This document shows positions 18,462 to 29,736 of a DNA stretch of 64,000 nucleotides, piece by piece. The DNA lies in assembly GCA_022414725.1 (NCBI GenBank), contig CM039465.1, forward strand, positions 43,612,560 through 43,676,559, read 5' to 3'. The number at the start of each line of letters is the position of its first letter. The stretch's first letter is position 1. The DNA is from Microglena sp. YARC (lineage: Eukaryota > Chlorophyta > Chlorophyceae > Chlamydomonadales > Chlamydomonadaceae). The notes below the pieces were generated by a model. The model was not told the DNA's origin. It did no database searches and saw only the letters and a list, made by a program, of their open reading frames with translations. A program made the translations under genes and the position numbers.

Positions 18462-18582
18462 AAGGAGGCAACTGAGGAGGAAACTAAGGAGGCAAATAAG
18501 GGTGGAAACTGAACTAGGGGAAGCAAACTAAGGGAGAAACTGCAAAAACAAGCCAAAAGCAGGGAGGCAACCAGAAAAGAAA
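18039..18582 (-). mobile_element. 5'-truncated LINE-A insertion with target duplication
   Basis: 544 bp of LINE-A 3' UTR ending in poly(A) (T run 18039-18061), inserted in ORF1. It is flanked by the 5-bp duplication GGGTA at 18034-18038 and 18583-18587; the uninterrupted sequence is at about 28686-28696. It contains a 38-nt G homopolymer (18421-18458), the longest version of the family's 3'-UTR C run. Confidence 0.93.
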
Positions 18583-20790
18583 GGGTAGAGGGAGACTCTG
18601 GATGAGATGAGTTAAAGGGGGCTGGAGAGGGGGATGAGGATAAGGGGGGAGCGATGGAGAGGAAGGAATCTTGGACAGGGGAAGATGGAGACTCTGCTAG
18701 TGCAGGGTTAGAGGGGAGCGGAGAGGGGGGGGAGGATGCTATAGGAGATTGTGTGGGTACCAAAGCTGTTGCTGTTGGTGTCAACACTGAGTCTGCTACT
18801 GGTGGTGTCAAAACATCTGCTGCTGTAGGAAGATCCGATTCCTCTACCGGTGGCAAAGCTGTGTAAGTCAGTGCAGGTATTAAAGCAAGTGATGCTGATA
18901 CTGTAGCCAATGCAGCGGGTGCTAAAGCCGAGACCGATGTTGCTGTCGTTGGTGGCTGAACCAAGGCTCCTACTGCAGGTGCCTGTGCTAGTGCAGCTTG
19001 GTTTTGTAATGGAGTCAATTTTTTTTTTTTTTTTTTTGAGCCTTTAGCTACTGATGCTGATGCTGTTGCTGGAGCTGAGGTTGATGCTGCTGAGGGAGGT
19101 TGAGCTGATGCTGATGCTGATCCTGATGCTGGTGCTGAGGTTGCTGAGGGTGCTGATGGTGATAGCACTGTGGATGATGCTGATGCTAATGCTAGTGTTG
19201 CTTGGTCTGATGCTGATGCTGAGGCTGAGGGAGCTGGAGCTGATGCTAGAACTAATACAGATGCTAATGTTGATGCTGACTCTGAGGCTGAGACTAAGGC
19301 TAAGGCTGAGGCTGCTGATGCCGAGGCTGAGAGAGCTGGAGCTGATGCTAGGGCTGATACTGATGCTGATGCTGATGCTGACGCTGAGGCTGAGGCTGTG
19401 GCTGAGGCTGTGGCTGTGGCTGAGGCTGAGGCTGAGGCTGAGGCTGAGGCTGAGGCTGCTGATGTTGGTACTGCTGAAGCCGAAACAGATCTTGGAGTGA
19501 AAGGTGCAACTGATGTTAGTTGTGAATCTAATGGTGGTTGTTGCTCTTGATGGGCAGATGCTGGTACAGAAGCGTGAGAAGGAGCTGATGCAGAAGAAGT
19601 TGCTTGAGAGTGTGCTGCTTCTGGTGCTGTAGCTGCGGCTATATCTAATTCTGCACCTGGGTGATGTGGATGAGCTGCCTGTGGATCTGAAGTGGAGTAT
19701 GAAACTTGTGCTTCATCTGAAGAAGGGGGTGCGGGTGAAGTTCCTGGCTCAGTGTTGGCGGTGCTGTCGATGGGGGCTGCTGAAGTCACTGGGTCTGTGT
19801 GTGTCTCTGACATGAGAAGGCTTGAAAAAGATTGTAACCTGGGGCGAGCTCTGAGGGAACCGGCATGGAGGAGTGCCTCAGTAGAGGGAAACATGTAGGG
19901 GCTGTTGGGAGAGGGGGATGGTGTGGTGGACCATGTTGAGAAGGAGGGTGGGGTGAGAGTGCTGTGGACTGGACGGTGGGAGGGACAGGGGAAATGGAGA
20001 GAATGAGGAGGGGTACCATAGGTCGGGGGCCCGATGGGTTCCATGTTGGAAGAAGGGGAAGGGAAGGGGAGGGGGGAAGGAGGAGGAGGAGGAGGGGAAG
20101 TAAAGGGGAGGGTAGAAGCAGAAGGGCCCTGGAAAGAAGTGAGAGGGGATGTGGTGAAGAGGTGGGAACGAGCAGAATGGGAGGAAAGGGGGAAAGAGAG
20201 AGGATCTTGATCCAAGAAGGTGCTGAAGGGGGGTCTACCAGGGAGGGAGAGGGAGGGGAGAAAGGGTGGCAGGCGGTGGAGGAAGGGGTCTTCTGGGGGT
20301 GGGATGACATCCACGATGAAGACGGCAGCGTTGGCGTTCACGCCAAGACTGCAGCGGAGGATAATGACTGCCCCCGGGAAGGTGGGCAGGAATTGTCTTG
20401 TAGCCGGCCGCTAAGAGGATGGCCTCAGGAAGGCCAATGCGTGCGCATGTGGAGGGTACGTTGAAGAATTTAAGGCGGCGGTGTGAAGAGGGGAGAGGGG
20501 GAGGAGCAGAGGATAGGGGGATGAGGATCTATCGCTGTCCCCACTCCACAGTGAAGTTGCCAGAATGAGATAGCCGCCTAGAAAGGTCAGCGTAATATTG
20601 GCCAGTGGGTGCAAGGACGATGCACCAATAAGCTTTTGCATGGGACCCGCATCGCCCCATTGGCGGCATACCATGGAGAAGGGGGGTGAAGTACTGGAGG
20701 AGGAAGGTGAGAAAGGCTGGCAGCTCTTGGGGCTCAACTGTTGCTTTACCTACTTCCAGTTAGAAGGTGTGCGGGCATGGAAGGATGTGC
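18583..20790 (-). pseudogene. LINE-A ORF1 5' part (Pro/Ser/Ala-rich)
   Basis: From the LINE-A 5' end at 20790 the minus strand carries about 60 bp of leader and then ORF1. The largest continuous frame starts at 20341 and runs to the tail insertion. N-terminal segments (from about 20700, shared with 52244-51800) suggest a folded domain of about 130 residues, split here by frame changes. Then come a long Pro/Ser-rich region, an (Ala-Ser)n tract at 19040-19480 and a Lys cluster at 19021-19040. No RRM or CCHC knuckle was recognised. The copy at 51850-51890 has sequence missing from this one near 20375, so the region is deleted here. Confidence 0.65.
19040..19480 (-). repeat. Hexamer-type coding repeat (Ala-Ser) in ORF1
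   Basis: Degenerate GCTGAG/GCTGAT repeats encoding alternating Ala and Ser on the minus strand; also present at 50520-50945. Low complexity, consistent with a disordered linker. Confidence 0.85.
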
Positions 20791-23272
20791 CAGACCTCCC
20801 AAAGACGGTCCTCTCCAGTGAGGGGATCTGGCCCCTCTGCAAGGGGACCAGCAGGGGCCACAGCGGGAAAGAGCTTCCATTTGGGAGGTGGAAGTTCAGG
20901 AAGGAGGACAGCATCCCGCCAGGGGTCTGGCAGAGAGGAGAGGATGAAGTCAAGGTCTTGGACAGCAGCGGGAGGGAGGTGAGCTCGTTGTTGATGAGCT
21001 GAGCGGATGTCCTTGAGAAGGTGCCACGAGAGTGCTTGGGAGGAGAGCACTTGGTTTGAGGTGATGGGCATGGACGGAAAAGGAGGGGTGTTGTTGAAGG
21101 TGGTTTCCAGTAGGATGGATTGGGGGCACTGCATGGGCGGAGCGATAATTCTACGAATGTTCAGCAGGAGAAAAGCCTCTGCACTTTCCCGGGCCAAGTT
21201 GGTGGTGATTGAGGCGATGTCCACAGAAGACGGGGCGGTAACCAGGGCATGGTATCCACTTGGCTGACCTGGAGGAAGGCGCACAGCCCGTGAAATCTCG
21301 TGACGGTAGAGCTGCTGCCAGGGGTGACCTGTGTAACTGTAGAGGAGCCATGTGGTCTTGGCCAGCATGGCAGCCGAGTGGGAAGCAAGATGGGGTACAG
21401 CAAGCCCTCCTCGATGAAAAGGAAGGACGGCTGTCCCGAAGCGGGGGAAGAGGTGTCCAGGACGTGGTGATTCCTCCTCTTGCAGGCTAGAGGTTGCAAC
21501 AAAGGCATTGAGAGAAGATTGCAACTGCTGGCGGAGAGGCGCTGGTGGTGATGCAAAGTTAGCCTGGAAGATGAACTTGGAAGCCAAGCATTGCATAGCA
21601 ACATGCGCCCTTCCAATAACATTGAGATTGCGTGAGAGCCATGGAGCTGCTGCACGTGAGATGCTATGGGGCATGTGCTGGTAGGCTGCAGCCTTGCAAA
21701 GGGCAGTGTTTGCACCGAACGGCACGCCCAGCAATCTGTGAGGTGTGTCTGGGGGATGGAGGTGGTAACCAGTCAAGTGATGGGTGCCAAGGGCGGGGTC
21801 CAGATCTGCAGGGAGGGGTATGTCTGGGGGAAGTTCAAGAAGCAGAAGACGGGTCTTGGGAACAGACTGGGGGGGTAAGCCAGCCGAATTGGCTACGACG
21901 TATGTCTCCTTGATGATAGGCCCATCTGTGGCTGGGTTGAGGACAAAGTGCTTGCCATCGTCAGCAAACGAGAGGGTGGCAGGGGCAAACTCTCCTAAGG
22001 GAAGACGGAAGGATTGCAGAGTTCCACAAGATCTCAGTTGGTTATTGTAGGTGATGAAGGGCTCAAAGATGATGACCCATTGATTACAGCTCAAGGCCCC
22101 ACCCTGAGGGAAGCCGGAAGGGTTGGGGAAGGAGGTAGTGAAGAAACCGTTGAGACGCACTCGCGTAGAGCTGCCATTCATGAGGATATTGCACCAGCGC
22201 GTGGTGCCCACACTATTGAATCCCATGGCTGTCATTGTCTTTAGGAGCCATCCCCTGTTGACAGAATCATAAGCTTTAGTGAGGTCAGAATGCAGCAACC
22301 AGCCTGGTAAGCCAAGCTCTTTCAAGCGCGCAGCCAAGCCTAGGTGATAGCGGATGTTGTCACTGATGTCTCTGCCACGGAGGAAAGCTGATTGAGTGAC
22401 GTCGATGAGATATTCCAGTGGGCGTTGCAGCCGGTGAGCCATGATCAAAAGGATCAGCTTAAGGTCGCAATTGAGAAGGGTGATAGGACGGTAACCTGCG
22501 AGGGAGTCTTGGGGCTGACCAGTCTTGTGGAGAAGGCAGATGGTTCCCTGAAGGAGGGGTGCTAGGGGGGCCGAGTTAACTTGATCTTGGAAGGCAGAGT
22601 TGAAAACCCGTTGAAGGATCGGGGACAGTTCTGCATGGAACGCATTGTAGACTTCAAAGGGAAGTCCGTCATTACCTGGGCTGGAGCCTCGAGAAGCAGA
22701 GCGGATGGCCAGGTCCATCTCCTCTGATGTGATTAGGCCATCGCCATTGACACCTTCTGCAAGGGCTGCATAACTAGGGGGGAGGGGACGAGGGAGGGAT
22801 GTGAGCAGAAGATCCTGGTTAGCCTGGTTGATGTGAGGGTTTGGACGATACAGTCCAAAGGAGGAATCAGCACTATAAAAGTCCGGGCATACTCCAGTCC
22901 TATGTTGACTCCTATCATTGAAGAGAGGTCAGCCACAGAAAGGGGGTGATGCTGGGGTGGCCCTGGAGGCTGGATAAGCTTGATGTGGACTTGGGGGTGA
23001 GGGGAACGGGAAAGGTGGTGGAAGTAGAAGGAAGATGAATCCCCAAAAGTGTGCTCAAGGATAGGTAGAGCTTTGAGCATTGGAGCAAGGAGTTGCTGCC
23101 AAGCGAGTGTTGCTGCTAATGCCTTAGCCTTGGCTATGTTGAGGCGTGCCAGGAAAGATATTGCATCGGGGGAGAAATGCACCTGTGAGAATTCCTGCCG
23201 GGCGTCGTCCTCAGGTAAGCGGGCGGCACGCTGGCGGGCACGGCGATGCTTCTTGTAAATGGCCCAGCTGCT
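20791..23272 (-). pseudogene. LINE-A ORF2 fragment (RT and downstream)
   Basis: A minus-strand ORF2 piece starting within the linker after the endonuclease (SSWAIYKKHRR near 23270) and ending at EDRLWEVW (20791), where the 5' end of the next LINE-A is joined. A 652-codon frame (22718-20790) holds RT with FADD. A one-base loss near 22887 separates it from the upstream frame. Most of this copy is close to the family consensus. Confidence 0.9.
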
Positions 23273-24030
23273 CGGAAAGAGGTGTCCTGGACGTTAATTC
23301 CTCCTCCTGCAGGCTCGACGTTGCAACAAAGGCATTGAGAAAAGATTGCAACTGCTGGCAGAGAGGCGCTGGTGGTGATGCAAAGTTAGCCTGGAAAATG
23401 AACTTGGAACCCAAGCATTGTGTAGCAACATGCGCCCGTCCAAAAACATTGAGATTGCGTGAGAGCCATGGAGCTGCTGCACGTGAGATGCAATGGGGCA
23501 TGTGCTGGTAGGCTGCAGCCTTGCAAAGGGCAGTGTCTGCACCGAACGGCACGCCCAGTAATGTTCCCTTTCCTGGTTCCTCCCTATGTAAAAAAAAAAA
23601 AAAAAAAAAAAAATATCTGTGAGGTGTGCCTGGGGGATGGAGATGGTAGCCAGTCAAGTGATGGATGCCAAGGGCGGGGTCCAGATCTGCAGGGAGGGGT
23701 ATATCTGGGGGAAGTTCAAGAAGCAGAAGTCGGGTCTTGGGAACAGACTGGGCGGGTAAGCCAGCCGAATTGGCTACGACATATGTCTCCTTGATGATAG
23801 GCCCATCTGTGGCTGGGTTGAGGACAAAGTGCTTGCCATCGTCAGCAAACGATAGGGTGGCAGGGGCCAACTCTCCTGAGGGAAGACGGAAGGATTGCAG
23901 AGTTTAACACGATCTCAGTTGGTTATTGTAGGTGATGAAGGGCTCAAAGATGATGACCCATTGATTACAGCTCAAGGCCCCACCCTGAGGGAAGCCGGAA
24001 GTGTTTGGGAAGGAGGTAGTGAAGAAACCG
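23273..24030 (-). pseudogene. LINE-A ORF2 fragment with a short poly(A) insertion
   Basis: A second minus-strand ORF2 piece abutting the previous one, covering motif B to the post-RT region. It is interrupted at 23563-23613 by a tail-only insertion and ends at 24030, where the poly(A) of another LINE-A begins. Confidence 0.85.
23563..23613 (+). mobile_element. Tail-only insertion of element B
   Basis: 27 nt identical to the element B 3' end (GTTCCCTTTCCTGG...CTATGT) plus 24 A, inside ORF2. The flanks rejoin to the uninterrupted sequence seen at 32225-32240 with at most a 2-3 bp duplication. This is an extreme 5' truncation. Confidence 0.85.
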
Positions 24031-24416
24031 TTTTTTTTTTATTTTATTTTTTTACAAAGGGGGGAACCAGGAAAAGGCACAACTGATAAAACCTAGCACT
24101 TTGTGACCAAGGAGAAAAGACCAAAGAAATAGACAAGAACGGCTAAGGGACAGCTAAGGGACGGACACAACCTGGGCGACGTAAGGGACAAAGGAGGACA
24201 GGAACAGAAGACAAACAAACCAGAGAGGCAAGGAAGAAGCCAAAAACATGAAGCCCAAGAGAAGGGGCTAGGACAACTAAGAAAAAAGACCTATGAAGGG
24301 GGGGGCCAAAACATTGCAACCTCTAACAGTCACCGGATCAGAAGACTGAAAGAGGAGATGCAAACTAAGGAGGACTAAAAGGAAAACTATGCGAGAAACT
24401 AAGAGAAAAAAGGGGG

Positions 24417-24447
<31 letters not shown>

Positions 24448-26457
24448 ATTGTCATTTCCATGGTGCGGGTATCAGGCTCCTTGTCACCGGGAGTGACCCC
24501 AATCATGGTGCAAAAGATCGGGGGGGTGGCCCATAAGCTTGCAAAGGAAGCCACTGTGAGAGAGCAATCTAGGCCATGCCACCAATCTTGACAGAAGGCG
24601 CCATTATCAAGGTGTCGAAGATCCGTCTGGGTGCGCATCCAGTCCCTGGCGATGGCTTGGTGAAGGTGGCCAAGGGCAAGGCAGATAGCCCTGTGGTGAA
24701 GGGGCTCAGAATGGTCCAGTCTGTCAGCCCGGGACGAACGGACCTGCCATATCGCGCCCAAGGTGGTTATACGCAGGAAAGACCACAACCTGTAAAAAAA
24801 AAAAAAAAACCTTAGGGTAGAGGGAGGAGGGGGTGTCCCGGGCCAAAGGGTGATGTCGTCACCGAGGAGGAAGAAGGGGCAACGAGGAAGGCGCTGCCCA
24901 CCGGTGAGGGTCTCCCAAGTGGAAAGGAGCCAGTCTACGTCAGGGGCAGAATCAGGGCATTCCAAGAAAGCGTGAGACATTGTGTCAGCAGTGTGCAGCT
25001 GCAAGCAGTCAGGGCTGGAGCAGACTATGGAGGGGGGGTCGTCTTGGTTGACCCGTTGGAAGCGTCCTCGTACATGAGCAAGGAACGCATTGCAGCCCAG
25101 GGTGCCATGAAGCAAGCTCCGGCAAGTGATGGTATAAGGACGGTGGAGAGTCTTGCCAGCGAGGCGTACCCACACCTGCGAAAAGCCTGCACGTAGAGGG
25201 AGGGAGACTTGAGGTTCGTCTTGTCTTTGAGCAGTTCTCTCCGCTGGGCCTGGACGGGAGGGGCGGACACGTTGTAAGTCCACCCAAGCGTTCTGTGGGA
25301 GGTCTTCAGGGGAGGGGACTGGAATAGGGGTGACAACGAGCGCTCTCTCTGTTGCTGAGGCAATCCATCGGGATTCAAGACCACGGAGGCCTCGCAGGTC
25401 AGGGTTAGTGCTAGGGTGAGTGTCCAAGGTGGAGGGGGTAGAATGCTCCACAGCCTGGGCCAAGCAGCACGTTCCTCGGTATAACCTGGCACAAAATGGT
25501 GGGAACTGGGGCTTTGTTGCATGATATGTTGGTGAAGAAGGGCCTGCCGTGCTTGGCGCACAGAGAGTTCAAGAAGGTTCACCTCAGTATCATCATGGAG
25601 GTGGAGACCCCATGTTGCTGGGTCCAGTTGGAGGTCCTCCCAAAGACCAACCAGCCATGGTTCCAAGAGCTCTTGCCTCTGTTGGGGGGGGAGACTTTGC
25701 TGGATCAGCTGCTCCTCAAAGTCAGCCCGTAACCATGCTTCTCGAGGTTTCTTGCGTAGGGTGATGAGGACAGCTTGGGGGTGTCCTTGGGGGGGAAGGG
25801 CAGGAAGGGTGAGAGGGTGTAACCGGCCAGAGGGCCAGACCTCCCAAAGACGGTCCTCTCCAGTGAGGGGATCTGGCCCCTCTGCAAGGGGACCAGCAGG
25901 GGCCACAGCGGGAAAGAGCTTCCATTTGGGAGGTGGAAGTTCAGGAAGGAGGACAGCATCCCGCCAGGGGTCTGGCAGAGAGGAGAGGATGAAGTCAAGG
26001 TCTTGGACAGCAGCGGGAGGGAGGTGAGCTCGTTGTTGATGAGCTGAGCGGATGTCCTTGAGAAGGTGCCACGAGAGTGCTTGGGAGGAGAGCACTTGGT
26101 TTGAGGTGATGGGCATGGGCGGAAAAGGAGGGGTGTTGTTGAAGGTGGTTTCCAGTAGGATGGATTGAGGGCACTGCATGGGCGGAGCGATAATTCTACG
26201 AATGATCAGCAGGAGAAAAGCCTCTGCACTTTCCCGGGCCAAGTTGGTGGTGATTGAGGCGATGTCCACAGAAGACGGGGCGGTAACCAGGGCATGGTAT
26301 CCATTTGGCTGACCTGAAGGAAGGCGCACAGCCCGAGAAATCTCGTGACGGTAGAGCTGCTGCCAGGGGTGACCTGTGTAACTGAAGAGGAGCCATGTGG
26401 TCTTGGCCAGCATAGCAGCCGAGTGGGAAGCAAGATGGGGTACAGCAAGCCCTCCTC
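24031..26457 (-). pseudogene. 5'-truncated LINE-A copy with poly(A)
   Basis: On the minus strand: ORF2 from AVPHLASHSAAMLAKTTW (26457) to the C-terminal region, then 3' UTR and poly(A) (T-rich 24031-24053, with two A interruptions). Frames at 25025-26413 and 24453-25463 are long but separated by a frame change near 25440. The C-x4-C-x3-H-x6-H-x4-C motif is near 24970-25035. The Asp-Pro tail is deleted at the G run (24414-24447), joining ORF2 directly to the 3' UTR. A 17-nt poly(A) insert lies at 24791-24807. Confidence 0.9.
24791..24807 (+). mobile_element. Minimal poly(A) insertion with target duplication
   Basis: TGT followed by about 14 A interrupts ORF2, flanked by AACC on both sides (24787-24790 and 24808-24811). 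The uninterrupted version is at 2829-2836. The TGT matches the last bases before poly(A) in LINE-A and element B tails. Confidence 0.7.
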
Positions 26458-28245
26458 TTTTTTTTTTTTTTTTTTTTTTTTTACATAGGGAGGAACCAGG
26501 AAAGGGAACATCTGATAAAACCTAGCCCTATGTGACCGAGGAAGAAAAACCAAAGAAGAAGACTAGAGGACATGGACCAAAAGTCCGCTAAGACAAAAGA
26601 TCCAAGACAAAAGACGAAAAGACTAGGGGACAAAAGAACGAGGGACACAAACTAATTACTAGGAGGACAAAGGACAAAGGGCCTTCCGAGCACCACCCCC
26701 ACCTCCAAGCAACACTGTTCCTCCCAACCAATAAAACACCACTGTAACCTCCAAGAGCAACACAGAAAAAGAAGGAAAGGCATGCACCCGAAGGTCTTGC
26801 TGATCTAAGATTAAAACACTGCAGGGCATCACTCCTGTAACAGGCCAGTGCATCAGGGCATCACTCCTGTAGCAAACCAGCACAGACTCTCAGCAGCCTA
26901 GTAACATGTCGCTAGGTCACCCATGCAGATCAGCAAGCTCTGCAAAGACGACCAGAGCGCGGCAAGCAACAAAAAACAGGACAGGGCCAAAGCTAACACT
27001 AACAAGGTATCTAAAAAAGGAAATCAAACTCCTTAGAAAACGTCCTGGACGGTGAAAGGGTAGAACCCCCACAAGATCCACTGACCAGCAAGGAAAACCT
27101 TAAAGGCGCACTAAAGCAGCTGGCACCAAATAAACTGGTAGCCTGTGCATCAGGGCATCACTCCATTAGCATTTCAGCGCAGTCTATCAGCAGCCTAGTA
27201 TCAAGCCACTAGGTCGCCGATGCAAATCAGCAAGCTCTGCAAAGACAACCAAACGCGGCATGTCTACGGTTCAAAGGTAGCGGTAACAAGGTAACAAAAA
27301 CTATGTAGCTCCTAAGTAAGCCTCCTAAACCTGCAGACGCAAGATACAACACGGTACAGGGCATCACTCCTATAACAGTCCAGTGCATCAGGGCATCACT
27401 CCATCAGCAGACCGGCGTGCCAGCTCAGCTGTCAAGTAGCATGCCACTTCTTCTCCAATGCAGACCAGCAAGCTCTGTAAGGGAGAAGACCAAAGCAGGG
27501 CATGCTACTGATAAACAGGTCCGGGAAAAAGCAAACAAAAACAGTCTTCAGGGCAGGAGCAGCAGATCCACCCCCAAAAACTACTATTCAGCCCTCTAGG
27601 GCAGCAAAATGCTAAGACAAACTGTATCGATATGGTTTCCAACCAATGTCACACTCCAGGATCAGCAAGTCTCTAATTAGAGAACAAGAAGATGCTGACC
27701 AATGCAGACCTTCAAAAGGAGACCTGCTGACTGAGAATTCAAGAAAGAGGGAATAAGTCTCATCAGCACAACACCTGTCTGAGGCCAAAAAACACTAAAA
27801 AATCGCAGAGTAGCGGATTAGACCGCATGAGCGTCTATAACACTCAAATGGGGCACTGAGCAGCTCCCATTGCCGCGAAATTGCAGTCGCTCCAGCCGAA
27901 TTGGCCGAAGCAGCTTCGCAGCAAAGTTATAAGGCGGCCGGAGAGCAGACATTGCTAGGGCGAAAAAAGGACCTCCAGCTCCAATTGTCGCCTTAAAGCT
28001 TCGTCTACTAGGTATCTCAGCAGCTGACATGAAGGGGCAGGGATGAGAGGGAGGAGATGGAGGATTCTGAGAGGAAGGAGGAGGTGGGTGGGGCTCGGAA
28101 GAAGGGAATCAGGACAGAGCTGCTTCTGAAGTACTAAGGATGGGGGTCGGGTGGTCCCAAATTAACTTGAAGAGAATAGCCTGCCCCCCTCCAGTAGGCT
28201 GACCTCTTATGCTGACCTCTGGAGGGGGCAGAGTAGCGGATTAGA
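26458..28245 (-). mobile_element. Element B (non-autonomous retroelement), with one 5' monomer
   Basis: On the minus strand: one complete 423-bp monomer (28245-27805), a ~1.1-kb body, then a 3' tail with GGTCACATAGGGCTAGG and poly(A) (T run 26458-26482). No long ORF. The body holds three diverged repeats, each with an AGAGCTTGCTG motif and GGAGTGATGCCCTGATGCA in minus-strand sense. The tail resembles that of LINE-A, suggesting mobilisation in trans. It is inserted at the truncated end of a LINE-A copy. I do not recognise it as a described family. Confidence 0.8.
27805..28227 (-). repeat. Reference 423-bp monomer
   Basis: The clean monomer: GCAGAGTAGCGGATTAGA at 27805 recurs at 28228. It contains CCTCCAG...CTGGAGG inverted arms enclosing two GCTGACCTCT copies, the palindrome GAAGCAGCTTC, and a GCCGAATTGGC arm. 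No ORF. Confidence 0.88.
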
Positions 28246-28378
28246 TCAACATTGAGTTTGCGTGAGAGCCATGGAGCTGCTGCACGTGAGATGCTATGGG
28301 GCATGTGCTGGTAAGCTGCAGCCTTGCAAAGGGCAGTGTCTGCACCGAATGGCACGCCAAGCAATCTCAATGTTATTA
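28246..28378 (-). pseudogene. Short LINE-A ORF2 fragment with fold-back end
   Basis: A minus-strand ORF2 piece (compare 4780-4900) whose right end switches to plus-strand sequence (28363-28378). The switch makes the two ends inverted repeats of about 16 nt. It looks like a microhomology junction at GCAATCT. Confidence 0.75.
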
Positions 28379-29690
28379 TATTATCTTGCTTTAACACCTG
28401 CACTGGCTTACACAGCTTTGCCACCGGTAGAGGAATCGGATCTTCTTACAGCAGCTGATGTTTTGACACCACCAGTAGCAGACTCAGTGTTGACACCCAC
28501 AGCAACAGCTTTGGTACCCATACAATCTCCTATAGCATCCTCCCCCCCCTCTCCGCTCCCCTCTAACTCTGCACTAGCAGAGTCTCCATCTTCCCCTGTC
28601 CAAGATTCCTTCCTCTCCATCGCTCCCCCCTTATCCTCATCCCCCTCTCCAGCCCCCTTTAACTCATCTCATCCAGAGTCTCCCTCTACCCCAGCTCAAG
28701 TCCCTCCTATCTCCGCCGCCCCCTTCCCCTCGCAGACCCATCGCTCCCAACCCCCCGACCCATCTCTGATGCAGCAGCTGCTGCTGGTGCTGCCCATCCC
28801 TGTCCCCTTCCTTTTCACCTCCCTCCCTCTCCTGCCCCTCCCTCTTCCTCCAGCCCACTGGCCACCCGACGTCCCTCCCACACCCTTCCTTACCTCTCTC
28901 CGCCATCACCCACCACCCTCCAGCCACCAGCGATCTGGACTCTCTATCAAACACCCAGCATGATCCGCTTTGCTGCCCCATTTGTCTCAACCCCTTTGGG
29001 ACCGAGCCCCCTTATTGGACACCTTGTGCGCACTCCTTCCACTTCACATGCATCACGACTTGGTTCACTATAGGACACTCCTTGTGTCACAGCTGCAGGG
29101 GCGACTGCAGCCCAGCCCCCCTTCGATTTGGCATCCAACCTATTATTGATAGTGACAGCGATGACAACGAAGAGTTCTCCGAACCCTTTCATATCCCTCT
29201 CATCCCCTCCCCTTCTTCTCTTCCTCCCCCTCCATCCCCACGCGAGGACTTGGCCCCCCTGCTCCTCCCTACTCCTCCCTCTCCTTCATCTATCCCCTCG
29301 CTTTCTTCTTCCAGCCTGGGCATCCACTCGGCCCTTGGAGCATACACCCCCCCAGATCCCACCTCCCCCGTCCCTGCTCCTTCTCCCCTTCTCTTAACTC
29401 CTCCTGCCACCCCCCTTCCACTTCACGTGCTGACAACGCACGTTGGTGGCGCTCAGCCCCTCCCCCTCTACAGGCAACCTCCCCCGCTCAAGCTTCCCCC
29501 CCTCACCGTGCCACCTCCTCTCTTCAGGCCGTTCACCCCTTACAGGCCGTCCCTCTTCAACAGGCTGTCCACTCTCGCAAGAGAACTCGGACAGTCCCAG
29601 AAGACCAACAGCCCTGGTGGGCAGTCTCTCTTCCCAGCACCTCTCTCTCTGAAATGTCATCTAGGTCAACCCGCAAATCTGCACGCTTAA
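28379..29690 (+). pseudogene. LINE-A ORF1, 3' half with RING finger and empty GCSH site
   Basis: Plus-strand ORF1 starting within the Pro-rich region (TALPPVEESDL). The RING-H2 array (28961-29105) and acidic segment follow. At 28900-28925 the sequence is uninterrupted exactly where the two GCSH retrocopies sit in other copies. A frame change near 28885 separates the upstream frame from the RING frame (29082-29690). The end is identical in arrangement to 16315. Confidence 0.85.
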
Positions 29691-29736
29691 ATATCAGCGG
29701 CAACATAAGCCGGGATCACACCAGGGGAGAACACGA

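Noticed and set aside
18407..20341. A single 644-residue Pro/Ser/Ala-rich host protein
   Set aside because: Its C-terminal part is translation through a LINE tail insertion with target duplication at 18039-18582; the rest matches LINE-A ORF1 at 50-52 kb.
23211..23870. Phe-rich frame across the T/A run as a real protein
   Set aside because: The Phe run is the poly(A) insert at 23590-23613 read in reverse; the frame is a chimera of two LINE-A fragments.
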